Shown piece by piece: positions 44,751-53,277 of a stretch of DNA of 64,000 bases. This DNA comes from Lysinibacter cavernae (GTDB lineage Bacteria; Actinomycetota; Actinomycetes; Actinomycetales; Microbacteriaceae): positions 2,023,838 to 2,087,837 of the forward strand of contig NZ_JAAMOX010000001.1 of NCBI RefSeq assembly GCF_011758565.1, read 5' to 3'. Position 1 is the first letter of the stretch. Each line of letters starts with the position of its first letter. The translations under genes and the position numbers were made by a program. The notes beneath the pieces were generated by a model. It made no database searches. It was not told the DNA's origin and worked only from the letters and a program-made list of their open reading frames with translations.

Positions 44751-45787
44751 CTCAGACACCAGCTCTTCCCGAAACGATGCGCGTCAGCGTGCTCAACGGG
44801 GTGCAAAACCTCACGATTGAGGACCGCCCGCTTCCCGTCGTCCAGCCAGACGAGGTCCTCGTCAAGGTTGCAGCGGTTGGCGTGTGCGGCTCAGACGTGC
44901 ACTACTACCGCCACGGCAAAATCGGCGACTTCGTTGTTGACGGACCGCTCGTGCTTGGCCACGAACTCTCAGGAAAAATCGTTGCCGTTGGGGCAGACGT
45001 CGACGCAGCCCGCATTGGCGAGCGCGTAGCCGTTGAGCCACAGCGTCCCTGCAAAAACTGCCGCGAATGCCGCGCCGGACGCTACAACCTCTGCCCAAAC
45101 ATGGAGTTCTACGCGACCCCACCAATCGACGGCGCATTCGCAGGCTACGTCACCATTCAGGCGGACTTCGCGCACGCGATCCCCGACAACCTGTCTGACG
45201 AGGCTGCCGCGCTGCTTGAACCGCTCTCCGTGGCAATCACCACCATGCGCAAGGCAGGCATCGAGCCTGGCTCAAGCATCCTCATCGCGGGAGCGGGCCC
45301 AATCGGCATCATCTGCATCCAGGCCGCAAAGGCCTTTGGTGCCTCAGAAATCATCGTGAGCGACCTCGTGGCAGAGCGCCGCGAACGCGCCCTCTCATAC
45401 GGCGCAACCCGCGTCATCGACCCGGTGGCAGAGGATGTTGCAGCCCTCGGCCTCGACGTCAACGCATTTGTTGACGCCAGCGGATCGCCCCGCGCGGTGG
45501 ATGCCGGCATCCGCGCCGTCCGCCCAGCAGGAACCGTTGTGCTCGTTGGTCTTGGCAACCCAGAAATGACGCTGCCCGTTGAGCAGATCCAAAACCTTGA
45601 GATCACCGTCACCGGCATCTTCCGCTACACGAACACCTGGCCAGCAGCCATCCACATGGTTTCGTCAGGAGTTGTTGACCTTGACTCCCTCGTGACGGGC
45701 AAGTTTGACCTCGACCACGTTGCCGAGGCGCTCAACAGCGACCAGAACCCAGATAGCCTCAAGTCCATCGTTTACCCAGGCAAATAG
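44747..45787 (+). CDS. Zinc-dependent polyol dehydrogenase (sorbitol/xylitol DH-like)
   Basis: The 346-residue medium-chain dehydrogenase has catalytic zinc ligands in GVCGSDVHYY and LVLGHELSG with EPLSV. Structural zinc cysteines are C102, C105, C108 and C116, and the NAD loop is GAGPIG. FRYTNTWPAAI near the end is typical of sorbitol/xylitol dehydrogenases. It is coupled to the epimerase by ATGA. A paralogue at 61099 lacks the structural cysteines. Confidence 0.92.
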   Translation: MTQTPALPETMRVSVLNGVQNLTIEDRPLPVVQPDEVLVKVAAVGVCGSDVHYYRHGKIGDFVVDGPLVLGHELSGKIVAVGADVDAARIGERVAVEPQRPCKNCRECRAGRYNLCPNMEFYATPPIDGAFAGYVTIQADFAHAIPDNLSDEAAALLEPLSVAITTMRKAGIEPGSSILIAGAGPIGIICIQAAKAFGASEIIVSDLVAERRERALSYGATRVIDPVAEDVAALGLDVNAFVDASGSPRAVDAGIRAVRPAGTVVLVGLGNPEMTLPVEQIQNLEITVTGIFRYTNTWPAAIHMVSSGVVDLDSLVTGKFDLDHVAEALNSDQNPDSLKSIVYPGK

Positions 45788-45823
45788 ATTTCCCCCACTT
45801 ACCATCCGAAAGGCTTACCCACT

Positions 45824-46585
45824 ATGACTTCTCCATTCTCACTCGAAGGCAAGACCGCCCTCGTTACCGGCGGCAACCAGGGCCTTGGCAAGGCATTTGC
45901 CTTCGGCCTTGCCGAGGCTGGCGCACGCGTCGCAATTGCTGGACGCAGCGCAGAGCGCAACGCGGCAGTTGTTGCTGAGGCTCGCGAGGCTGGCTTCGAT
46001 TTCACCCCCATCACGGCCGACATCACCGAGGGTGACCAGGTTGACCGTATGACCGCTGAGGCCATTTCGGCGCTCGGACGCATCGACATCCTCGTCAACA
46101 ACGCGGGCACCTGCTACCACAACCCATCCTTCAGCGTCACCGACCAGGAGTGGGACAACGTCTTCGACCTCAACGTCAAGGCGCTGTGGAAGGCAAGCAT
46201 CGCCGTTGGTGCGCACATGAAGGAACAGGGCAAGGGCTCGATCGTCAACATCGGCAGCATGTCTGGCATCATCGTGAACCGCCCGCAGTGGCAGCCTGCC
46301 TACAACGCGTCGAAGGCGGCAGTTCACCACCTCACGAAGTCGCTCGCCGTTGAGTGGGCAGAGCTCGGCATTCGCGTGAACGCGGTTGCCCCTGGCTACG
46401 TCAAGACCGAGATGGCCCCTGTTGACCGCGAAGACTTCAAGCGCTACTGGATTGACGACGCGCCTCAGCAGCGCTTCGCGATGCCTGAAGAGATTGCTCC
46501 TTCAGTTGTCTTCCTCGCGAGCGACGCAGCGTCGTTCATCACCGGATCGATCCTTGTCGCCGACGGCGGCTACACGGCTGTCTAA
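45824..46585 (+). CDS. SDR-family polyol dehydrogenase
   Basis: The 253-residue SDR has TGGNQGLGKAFA, LVNNAGTCYHN, catalytic YNASK and NAVAPGYVKTEM. It follows the zinc dehydrogenase by 36 bp and probably oxidises a second polyol or a keto intermediate. The cofactor region (IAGRSAERN) is compatible with NADP. Confidence 0.9.
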   Translation: MTSPFSLEGKTALVTGGNQGLGKAFAFGLAEAGARVAIAGRSAERNAAVVAEAREAGFDFTPITADITEGDQVDRMTAEAISALGRIDILVNNAGTCYHNPSFSVTDQEWDNVFDLNVKALWKASIAVGAHMKEQGKGSIVNIGSMSGIIVNRPQWQPAYNASKAAVHHLTKSLAVEWAELGIRVNAVAPGYVKTEMAPVDREDFKRYWIDDAPQQRFAMPEEIAPSVVFLASDAASFITGSILVADGGYTAV

Positions 46586-46596
46586 CTCCGCATGAA

Positions 46597-46664
46597 CTGC
46601 ATCTGTTTGTGAGTTTTTGTCCAAATCGAACACTTTTGGCGCAGAAACTCGCAAATAGATGCAG
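46597..46664. repeat. 68-bp imperfect hairpin
   Basis: 20-bp arms (46597-46616, starting CTGCATCTGTTTG, and 46645-46664) pair with two mismatches, and CCAAA / TTTGG continues the pairing inward. GATTTTTAG follows, so it may act as a weak terminator between the SDR and the next dehydrogenase. Confidence 0.7.
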
Positions 46665-46690
46665 GTTGATTTTTAGAAAAGGATGCACTC

Positions 46691-47722
46691 ATGACCCAAA
46701 ATCGTCGGATTGTTGTGAATTCGTTTGACGACATCGTCCTCGAAACAGAAGAGACCCCAACACCGGCCGCTGGCGAAGTACTTGTCCGCAGCACGGTTGT
46801 TGGCATTTGCGGTTCGGACATGCACGCGGCGCACGGCCGCCACCCCTTTATGTCGCTGCCGTTCTGGCCGGGACACGAGGTTGTTGGCCGCGTCGAGGCT
46901 GCCGGTACGGATGCCGACCAGTCGCTGGCCGGCAAGCGCGTAGTCGTCGAACCCAACCTGTACTGCGGAACCTGCGACCAGTGTGTTGCGGGCCGCTACA
47001 ACATCTGCTCAACTCTCGACGTATTCGGATGCCAGACGCCTGGCGGAATGACCGACCGTTTTGTCATCGCCGCTGACCGGGTCATCCCGCTGCCAGACGA
47101 CCTTGACGACACCTGGGCGTCACTCATCGAACCGCTGTCGACACCGGTGCACGCCGTTCGCCGCGCGGGCGACCTGAGCGGCAAGCGCGTTGTTGTGCTC
47201 GGAGCAGGCCCCATCGGCCTTTTTGTTGCAATTGCAGCGCTCGAGGCCGGGGCAGAGCGCGTTGTGGTTGGCGATCTGCTGGCTTCCAAGCGCGAGCGCG
47301 CCGAGCGTCTTGGCGCCGCTGGCAGCTTTGACCCAAGCGCTGACTCCGCCGCAGAGGATGCGCTTGCCGCGCTTGGCGGAAAAGCGCACGTGGTCTTTGA
47401 CTGCGTATCGCGCGAGTCAACGGTTCACCTTGCCATCGAGATCCTGGATAAGGGCGCAACGTTGATGACGGTTGGCGTTCCTGCTGGGCCGACGAAGATC
47501 GATCTCGACCTCATCCAGGACCGCGAGCTGACGCTCATCGGCAACCTCATGTATGTCCGCGAGGATGTACTGCACGCAATTGAGATTCTTCGCAAGAAGT
47601 CGTTCCCGCTTGATGAGCTCATCACGGCGTCGTTTGATATCACGGAGGCCAAGCAGGCGTTCCACACGTCAGGCGACCCTGAGCAGGTCAAAGTATTGGT
47701 CACCATCGGAGATCAGAGCTAG
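46691..47722 (+). CDS. Zinc-dependent alcohol/polyol dehydrogenase
   Basis: The 343-residue medium-chain dehydrogenase has catalytic ligands in GICGSDMH and PGHEVVG, structural cysteines in YCGTCDQCVAGRYNIC, and a GAGPIG cofactor loop. AAAAGGA precedes the ATG. It is transcribed after a hairpin and followed by a true terminator, so it closes polyol cluster I. Substrate unknown. Confidence 0.9.
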   Translation: MTQNRRIVVNSFDDIVLETEETPTPAAGEVLVRSTVVGICGSDMHAAHGRHPFMSLPFWPGHEVVGRVEAAGTDADQSLAGKRVVVEPNLYCGTCDQCVAGRYNICSTLDVFGCQTPGGMTDRFVIAADRVIPLPDDLDDTWASLIEPLSTPVHAVRRAGDLSGKRVVVLGAGPIGLFVAIAALEAGAERVVVGDLLASKRERAERLGAAGSFDPSADSAAEDALAALGGKAHVVFDCVSRESTVHLAIEILDKGATLMTVGVPAGPTKIDLDLIQDRELTLIGNLMYVREDVLHAIEILRKKSFPLDELITASFDITEAKQAFHTSGDPEQVKVLVTIGDQS

Positions 47723-47755
47723 TTCATCAAAGCATGATGTTTGAAATGTAGTACG

Positions 47756-47800
47756 CAGTGGGGGCCTCTGAAAGACTGGAGGTCCCCACTGTTGTTTTTG
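47756..47800 (+). terminator. Rho-independent terminator ending cluster I
   Basis: CAGTGGGGGCCTC pairs with GAGGTCCCCACTG (one wobble) around a 10-base loop, followed by TTGTTTTTG. Confidence 0.85.
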
Positions 47801-47936
47801 GGCAAAGATTCTCATTGATTTTCACGAGTAGGACATTGTCAACAGTCCAATGCTCGAACAATGAAGCTATCCTAGACACAGACTCGTTTATCCCCTCGCA
47901 CAACACAACTCACGGACACAACCAACGGAGCCATAC

Positions 47937-49634
47937 GTGACTATTCTCTTCAACAACCCGGCCGAATTTGCCGAAGACCAGTTCGAGGGATTCCTCGATC
48001 TCTACTCAGACCGCCTCAGGGGCGTTCCCGGCGGCGCAGTGGCGCATCGCAGCGGCGAGCCACAGGTTGCCGTCATCGTTGGCGGAGGCTCCGGCCACTA
48101 CCCCGCGTTCTGCGGCCTCGTTGGGCCAGGCTTCGCCACGGGAGCTGTTGTTGGAAACGTCTTCACCTCCCCGTCAGCCGCACAGGTCTACTCTGTCGCG
48201 AAGGCCGCCCACCAAGGCCGCGGCGTCATCCTCAGCTTTGGTAACTACGCAGGCGACAACATGAACTTCGGCATTGCAGCCGACCGCCTCCGCAAAGAAG
48301 GCATCGACGTGCGCATTGTTGTCGTGACCGACGACATCGCCTCGGCAACAGAAGAAGAGAAGCGCCGCGGCATCGCCGGCGACTTCACCGTCTTCAAAGT
48401 CATGGGCGCAGCAGCGGCCGCCGGCCTCGACCTCGACGGCGTCGAGCGCGCAGGCCGCGCCGCAAACTCAGCAACGCGCACGCTGGGCGTTGCGTTCTCA
48501 GGCTGCACCATGCCGGGCGCGGAGCATCCACTCTTCACCGTTCCTGAGGGACACCTCGGGCTCGGCCTCGGCATCCACGGCGAGCCAGGCATCCGCGACG
48601 AACCGCTCCCAACCGCAGAGCAGCTTGCACACACCCTCACCACAGCCGTGCTTGAGGCGGCACCTGCCAACGCTGGCAAACGCGTGACGGCAATCGTCAA
48701 CGGCCTTGGCACCACCAAATACGAAGAGCTCTTCCTGCTCTGGAAAACAATCTCGGCCAACCTCCGCGATGCCGGCCTCGAGATCATTGAGCCAGAAGTT
48801 GGCGAGATCGTGACAAGCCTTGACATGGGCGGCTGCTCGCTCACCCTCATGTGGCTCGACGACGAACTCGAAACCTTCTGGAGAGCGGATGCCTACGCCC
48901 CCGGTTACCGCAAACAGGCTGCGCCCATTGCGAACCTCGTGGCATCAGCAGGAGGCGAAGAATCGGCAGAGGCGGCCGTCATCCCCGACGCAACCGAAGC
49001 CGCCCGTGCCCTCGGGACAGTTGCGCTTGCCGGGCTCGAAAGCATCGCCCGCACCCTGCACACCAACGAAGTCCGCCTTGGCGAGATCGACGCGGTTGCC
49101 GGCGACGGCGACCACGGGCGCGGCATGGTCAAGGGCATCGACGCCGCCCTCAAAGCTGGCGCCGCGGCACACGCTGCGGATGCCGGTGTCGCCTGGATCC
49201 TTACCTCGGCCGGCCAGGCATGGGCGGAATTCGCCGGCGGCACCTCAGGAGTCCTGTGGGGCGCCGCCCTTGAGGGCGCCGGCTCCGCGCTGACCGATAG
49301 CCGCGAGGCCTACACCCCGACCGACTTCGTCGCGGCGGCGGACGGCTTCGCGACGGCAATCACCGACCTCGGCCGCGCGACGATCGGCGATAAGACGCTT
49401 GTTGATGCGCTGCTTCCGTTTGTGGAGGCCCTCCGCGAGCAGGTGGCGGCCGGCACGGACTTCGCCTCAGCTTGGTCGACGGCCGCTGCCGTTGCCACCG
49501 AGCGCGCTGCGGCGACGGCAGCGCTCAGCCCCAAACTGGGCCGCGCCCGTCCGCTCGCAGAGAAGAGCGTCGGGACTCCCGACGCTGGCGCAACATCCCT
49601 CGCCCTCATCGTGACCGACCTCGGCTCGCTGTAG
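47937..49634 (+). CDS. DhaK-DhaL fusion kinase, probable D-erythrulose kinase (DerK-like)
   Basis: The 565-residue ATP-dependent dihydroxyacetone-kinase family protein has a DhaK domain at about 1-330. It carries GGGSGHYPA and the covalent-binding histidine H214 in GIHGEPG. A DhaL domain follows at about 360-565 (GDGDHGRGM, GGTSG, GDKTLVDAL). In Mycolicibacterium smegmatis such fusions are D- or L-erythrulose kinases. This copy is followed by an SDR and an RpiB-type isomerase but no TPI-like gene, which fits the D-branch. Starts with GTG, ACGGAG upstream. Glycerone itself remains a possible substrate. Confidence 0.85.
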   Translation: MTILFNNPAEFAEDQFEGFLDLYSDRLRGVPGGAVAHRSGEPQVAVIVGGGSGHYPAFCGLVGPGFATGAVVGNVFTSPSAAQVYSVAKAAHQGRGVILSFGNYAGDNMNFGIAADRLRKEGIDVRIVVVTDDIASATEEEKRRGIAGDFTVFKVMGAAAAAGLDLDGVERAGRAANSATRTLGVAFSGCTMPGAEHPLFTVPEGHLGLGLGIHGEPGIRDEPLPTAEQLAHTLTTAVLEAAPANAGKRVTAIVNGLGTTKYEELFLLWKTISANLRDAGLEIIEPEVGEIVTSLDMGGCSLTLMWLDDELETFWRADAYAPGYRKQAAPIANLVASAGGEESAEAAVIPDATEAARALGTVALAGLESIARTLHTNEVRLGEIDAVAGDGDHGRGMVKGIDAALKAGAAAHAADAGVAWILTSAGQAWAEFAGGTSGVLWGAALEGAGSALTDSREAYTPTDFVAAADGFATAITDLGRATIGDKTLVDALLPFVEALREQVAAGTDFASAWSTAAAVATERAAATAALSPKLGRARPLAEKSVGTPDAGATSLALIVTDLGSL

Positions 49635-49673
49635 CGCTCACACATCCCTTCCCACCCCCGCCCACACCCCCAT

Positions 49674-49746
49674 GCTCGCGGGGTGCATTTCGCCTCGTGG
49701 GGCGCATTATTTCGCACCCCACGAGCACAATCGCACCCCACGAGCG
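49674..49746. repeat. Four-arm palindromic repeat, copy B
   Basis: CTCGCGGGGTGC, CTCGTGGGGCGC, then two copies of GCACCCCACGAG, with short spacers. It lies 40 bp after the kinase stop and 20 bp before the next SDR start. Confidence 0.85.
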
Positions 49747-49765
49747 AAGTAGTTAAGGATTGAAC

Positions 49766-50509
49766 ATGACCGCAGAATTTGCAGGAAAAGTAGTTGTTGT
49801 CACCGGAGCCGCCAGCGGAATCGGCAACTCCGTAGCGCTGTACTTCGCCGAGCGCGGGGCCCGCGTCGTTGGCGTCGACCTCGGCGAAACCATTGGCGAA
49901 GCCATGGCCGCACTGCCAGGTGAGGGCCACCACGGTATCGTCAAGGATCTCACCGGGGCGACCGCCGCAACTGAGGTTTTCGACGAGGTTGTCGCCGTTG
50001 CCGGAACCGTCCATGTGCTCGTCAACTCGGCAGGCATTGTCATGCTCGATACGGCCCTCAACCTGTCGGACCGAATGTGGGATGCCACAATCGCCGTCAA
50101 CCTGACGGCCAGCTTCAAGATGGCACAGGCCGCCGGTCGTATCATGACCGTGGCAGGCTTTGGCCGCATCATCAACCTTGCCTCGCAGGCGAGCGTCGTT
50201 GGCCTTGATCAGCACGTCGCCTACTGCGCGAGCAAGGCCGGCATCGTTGGCATGACGAAGGTGCTTTCCATGGAGTGGGCACCAAGCGGCGTAACCGTGA
50301 ATGCGGTGTCCCCAACCGTTGTTGAGACGCCCCTCGGCAAGGCGGCTTGGGCAGGCGAAAAGGGAGAGGCGCTCAAGCAGCAGATCCCAACCCGCCGCTT
50401 TGCCCAGCCGGAGGAGGTTGCCGGCCTGATCGCGTATCTCGCTGGCGACAACGCCGGCATGGTGACGGGCGAGAACATCCTCATCGACGGCGGCTACTCC
50501 TCCATCTAG
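49766..50509 (+). CDS. SDR-family dehydrogenase, probable threitol/tetritol dehydrogenase
   Basis: The 247-residue SDR has [17 protein letters not shown] after the second strand (NAD type), LVNSAGIV, catalytic YCASK and [18 protein letters not shown] precedes the ATG at 49766. Its position between an erythrulose-type kinase and an RpiB-type isomerase, as for DthD in Mycolicibacterium, suggests D-threitol to D-erythrulose oxidation (inference). Confidence 0.85.
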   Translation: MTAEFAGKVVVVTGAASGIGNSVALYFAERGARVVGVDLGETIGEAMAALPGEGHHGIVKDLTGATAATEVFDEVVAVAGTVHVLVNSAGIVMLDTALNLSDRMWDATIAVNLTASFKMAQAAGRIMTVAGFGRIINLASQASVVGLDQHVAYCASKAGIVGMTKVLSMEWAPSGVTVNAVSPTVVETPLGKAAWAGEKGEALKQQIPTRRFAQPEEVAGLIAYLAGDNAGMVTGENILIDGGYSSI

Positions 50510-51082
50510 TGCTCGTGGGGCGCGAATCCCCTCGCGGGGCGCAAAAAACCGCACCCCACGAACCAAAACACACCCCACGAGCGAGTCACACATCACACAC
50601 GGAAAGAGAACAAACATGGAACAGCAGAAACTACGGGTTGTCATCGGATCAGATGATGCCGGATATGAGTACAAAGAAAGCGTTAAGCAGGACCTTCTTG
50701 GCAATCCCAATGTTGAGCTCGTCGAAGACGTCGGAGTGGACGCCAACCAACACACCGCCTACCCAACCGTCGCCATCGCAGCAGCCGAAAAAGTCGCAGC
50801 AGGAACCGCAGACCGCGCCCTCCTCTTCTGCGGCACCGGCCTCGGCGTTGCCATCGCAGCCAACAAAGTACCAGGCATCCGCGCCGTCACCGCCCACGAC
50901 TCCTTCTCCGTCGAACGCGCCATCCTCAGCAACAACGCCCAAATCCTCACCATGGGACAACGGGTCATCGGCATCGAACTCGCCCGGCGCCTCGTCCGCG
51001 AATGGCTCACCTACCGCTTCGACGAAACCTCAGCATCCGCCGAAAAAGTACAGGTCCTCTCCGACTACGAAAACAAGGCCTA
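50507..51082 (+). repeat. 576-bp direct repeat, copy 1 (repeat C + rpiB-type gene)
   Basis: This stretch recurs at 58832-59407 in the same orientation with eight substitutions. It runs from the TAG of the upstream gene through a palindromic repeat, the leader and the whole isomerase gene up to its stop. Confidence 0.95.
50511..50582. repeat. Four-arm palindromic repeat, copy C
   Basis: CTCGTGGGGCGC, CTCGCGGGGCGC, GCACCCCACGAA and ACCCCACGAG arms with A-rich spacers. It starts one base after the SDR stop codon. Confidence 0.85.
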
Positions 51083-51083
51083 G
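50616..51083 (+). CDS. RpiB-type isomerase, probable D-erythrulose-4-phosphate isomerase, copy 1
   Basis: The 155-residue LacAB/RpiB family protein keeps the active-site cysteine in [15 protein letters not shown] and HD in AVTAHDSFS. It has GSDDAG where ribose-5-phosphate isomerases have DHAG. With tetritol genes around it, conversion of D-erythrulose 4-phosphate to D-erythrose 4-phosphate (DerI/EryI role) is most likely. The protein is identical to that at 58941; the genes differ only at seven third-codon positions (plus the stop). A terminator follows. Confidence 0.88.
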   Translation: MEQQKLRVVIGSDDAGYEYKESVKQDLLGNPNVELVEDVGVDANQHTAYPTVAIAAAEKVAAGTADRALLFCGTGLGVAIAANKVPGIRAVTAHDSFSVERAILSNNAQILTMGQRVIGIELARRLVREWLTYRFDETSASAEKVQVLSDYENKA

Positions 51084-51121
51084 CCCCACTCTCAACGTCA
51101 CCTGACCCTTCGAAGTCAGGC

Positions 51122-51157
51122 AAGCGGCTCCTTCTCCAACGAAGGGGCCGCTTTTTT
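51122..51157 (+). terminator. Rho-independent terminator
   Basis: AAGCGGCTCCTTC pairs with GAAGGGGCCGCTT (one wobble) around a 6-base loop, followed by TTTTTT. It ends the kinase-SDR-isomerase unit. Confidence 0.88.
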
Positions 51158-51531
51158 GTACCCAAATACCTAACATATACATAACACTGAGAATTTTTTC
51201 GCAGAAGTTAACGCGAGATTTTCGGTTAGCTGTTCAACACGCCAACAATCAGTTCGTCGATCAAGCGCGAAATGAATCCCGAAAAATCAACAAATTACAC
51301 CACCCGCGCCACCAGCACGGCCCACGATGCGCGGAGCGATCGCCCCACACCCCGCGTTGACACCGTGTGATATCAAAGTTACTCTTACCTTGAAAAGAGA
51401 ACATCTTGTGAGATAAATAACATTTCAGGGATGTTCCGTTCGATTCGGCAAGGATGCAGCAGCTTCACTGCCGAAGCAGCACAGCATCCACCCGCTGATC
51501 ATCAGCGACTCGTCGAAAGGCCCCCTCGCAC
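51158..51531. other. Long non-coding promoter region of the second tetritol operon
   Basis: About 370 bp, noticeably richer in A/T than its surroundings, lie between the terminator and the next dehydrogenase. GAACATC (51399-51405) and GATGTTC (51430-51436) form a spaced dyad that could bind a regulator. No open frame of interest was found. Confidence 0.45.
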
Positions 51532-52551
51532 ATGCGCGCAATAGTGTTCACCGAAGCCGGCAAGCTCAGCCTCAACGAGGTTCCAGCTCTCGTCCCCGGC
51601 CACAAAGAGGTACTCATCGAGGTCGCGGCCGTTGGCATCTGCGGCACCGACGTCCACGTCCTCGACGGCGAGTTTGAAGGCACCGTCTTCCCGCTCGTGC
51701 CCGGTCACGAAGCAAGCGGAACGGTTCTTGCGGTTGGCGACGGCGTGAATCACGTCGTTCCAGGCGATCACGTTGCCGTGAACCCCAGCACCACCTGCGG
51801 CGAATGCGAGCTCTGCCTCGCGGGCAAGACCAACCTGTGCCGCAACTGGAACGGCCTCGGCGTTGTCGCATCAGACGGCGCATCAACAGAACAGTTCACG
51901 GCGCCAGCAGCCAACGTTTACAAGCTCAAGCCAGAGACCGACCTCTACGAGGCCGCACTCATCGAGCCCCTCGCCTGCGCTATCCGCGGCTACGACATCT
52001 TGCCACGCAAGATGGGTGAGCACTACCTGGTTTACGGTGCCGGAACCATGGGATTGCTTATGGCCCAGCTTGCGCCACGCGCCGGTGCAGCGAGCGTCAC
52101 GATCGTTGATCTGAACGAAAACCGCCGTCAGGCAGCCCGCGACGTTGGAATCGCCAACGTGTACGCGAGCGCCGACGAAGCAGATCGCGACGTCTGGGAC
52201 GTCGTTATCGACTGCACCGGAGTTGTGAAGGCTATCGAGGATGGTCTTCCGCGCGTAAAGGCTGGCGGCACGTTCCAACACTTCGGCGTTGCCCCCGTCG
52301 AGGCGAAGGCCGGATATTCCCCCTTCCGCGTCTACCGCGACGAAATCAACATCGTTGGAACCATGGCAGTGCTCAACTCGTTTGGCAGGGCAGTCGAGAT
52401 GTTCGAGGCCGGCGCAATCAACAGCACCCCGATGATCAGCCACTCGTTCACACTCGACGAATACGAAGAGGCCCTTGCCATGTTCCGTGCGGGAACCGGC
52501 CGCAAGCTACAGATCCGACCGAACGACTCCAAGTCACGCGTCCTGCTGTAA
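51532..52551 (+). CDS. Zinc-dependent polyol dehydrogenase
   Basis: The 339-residue medium-chain dehydrogenase has catalytic zinc ligands in GICGTDVH and PGHEASG, structural cysteines in TCGECELCLAGKTNLC, and cofactor loop GAGTMG. It heads the operon with the DUF2291 protein and the second ABC transporter. A tetritol (erythritol or threitol) is the likely substrate. No clear ribosome site precedes the ATG. Confidence 0.88.
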   Translation: MRAIVFTEAGKLSLNEVPALVPGHKEVLIEVAAVGICGTDVHVLDGEFEGTVFPLVPGHEASGTVLAVGDGVNHVVPGDHVAVNPSTTCGECELCLAGKTNLCRNWNGLGVVASDGASTEQFTAPAANVYKLKPETDLYEAALIEPLACAIRGYDILPRKMGEHYLVYGAGTMGLLMAQLAPRAGAASVTIVDLNENRRQAARDVGIANVYASADEADRDVWDVVIDCTGVVKAIEDGLPRVKAGGTFQHFGVAPVEAKAGYSPFRVYRDEINIVGTMAVLNSFGRAVEMFEAGAINSTPMISHSFTLDEYEEALAMFRAGTGRKLQIRPNDSKSRVLL

Positions 52552-52609
52552 CAGCCAAGGCCAGACCGCACTATCCCTCATCTTGTCGACTGCGAAGGAG
52601 CAGCACCCC

Positions 52610-53275
52610 ATGTCTGAAGACCCAAAGCCCGTACGCCAGCAACAGCGTCGGTGGCTCAAACCAACCATCACCGCCGTTGCGGCGCTTGCCCTCCTCGGCG
52701 GCATGATCGCCTCGACCCAGGTGCGCACAACGGCTGAGGCCGAAGCCGCAGACCCGGCAAAATTCGACGCAGCAGAGTTCGCCACGACCGCATTCCACGA
52801 TGACATCGAGCCGTTTGTGAGCAAAAACGCGGTCGACATTGTTGAGCTGCACACCGCCATCGCCGCCGATCCCGATGCAGCAGGTGAAGAGTTTGGCAGC
52901 CGAGAGGGCCCCTCAACGGCTTGGACGTTCCCAGTCTCGTTCACGGGAGTCGCCGGAGAGCTCAAGGGCAGCCTGCTCCCCATCTCGGTCGAGGGCTTTC
53001 CGGCGGACGTCACGCTCTATCTCCAGGTCGGACCGGCCATCAACGGAACGGCGCTTCGCGACGTCACCGGCGAGATCACCTTCCAGCAGTTTGTGAATCA
53101 GCTTGCGTACCAAAACGCGGCAACCGAGATCAACAACCGAGTAAAAGAACTTGTGCTCGCGGATGTTGACGTTGCCACGCTTCCCGGCAAGACGCTCACC
53201 GTCGAGGGCGCGTTTGCGCTCGGTGGCAACGCCGCTGCGCTCCAGGTGGTTCCAACCAGCATCGAGGTTGGTTAG
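52610..53275 (+). CDS. DUF2291-family exported protein
   Basis: The 221-residue protein has one N-terminal membrane segment (ITAVAALALLGGMIAST, about 22-40) without a lipobox cysteine, and an exported domain. DUF2291 proteins occur almost always beside RbsABC-type transporters in erythritol/polyol operons; their role is unknown but an accessory to binding or uptake is plausible. GAAGGAG lies 9 bp before the ATG. It ends 2 bp before the ATPase start. Confidence 0.8.
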   Translation: MSEDPKPVRQQQRRWLKPTITAVAALALLGGMIASTQVRTTAEAEAADPAKFDAAEFATTAFHDDIEPFVSKNAVDIVELHTAIAADPDAAGEEFGSREGPSTAWTFPVSFTGVAGELKGSLLPISVEGFPADVTLYLQVGPAINGTALRDVTGEITFQQFVNQLAYQNAATEINNRVKELVLADVDVATLPGKTLTVEGAFALGGNAAALQVVPTSIEVG

Positions 53276-53277
53276 TC

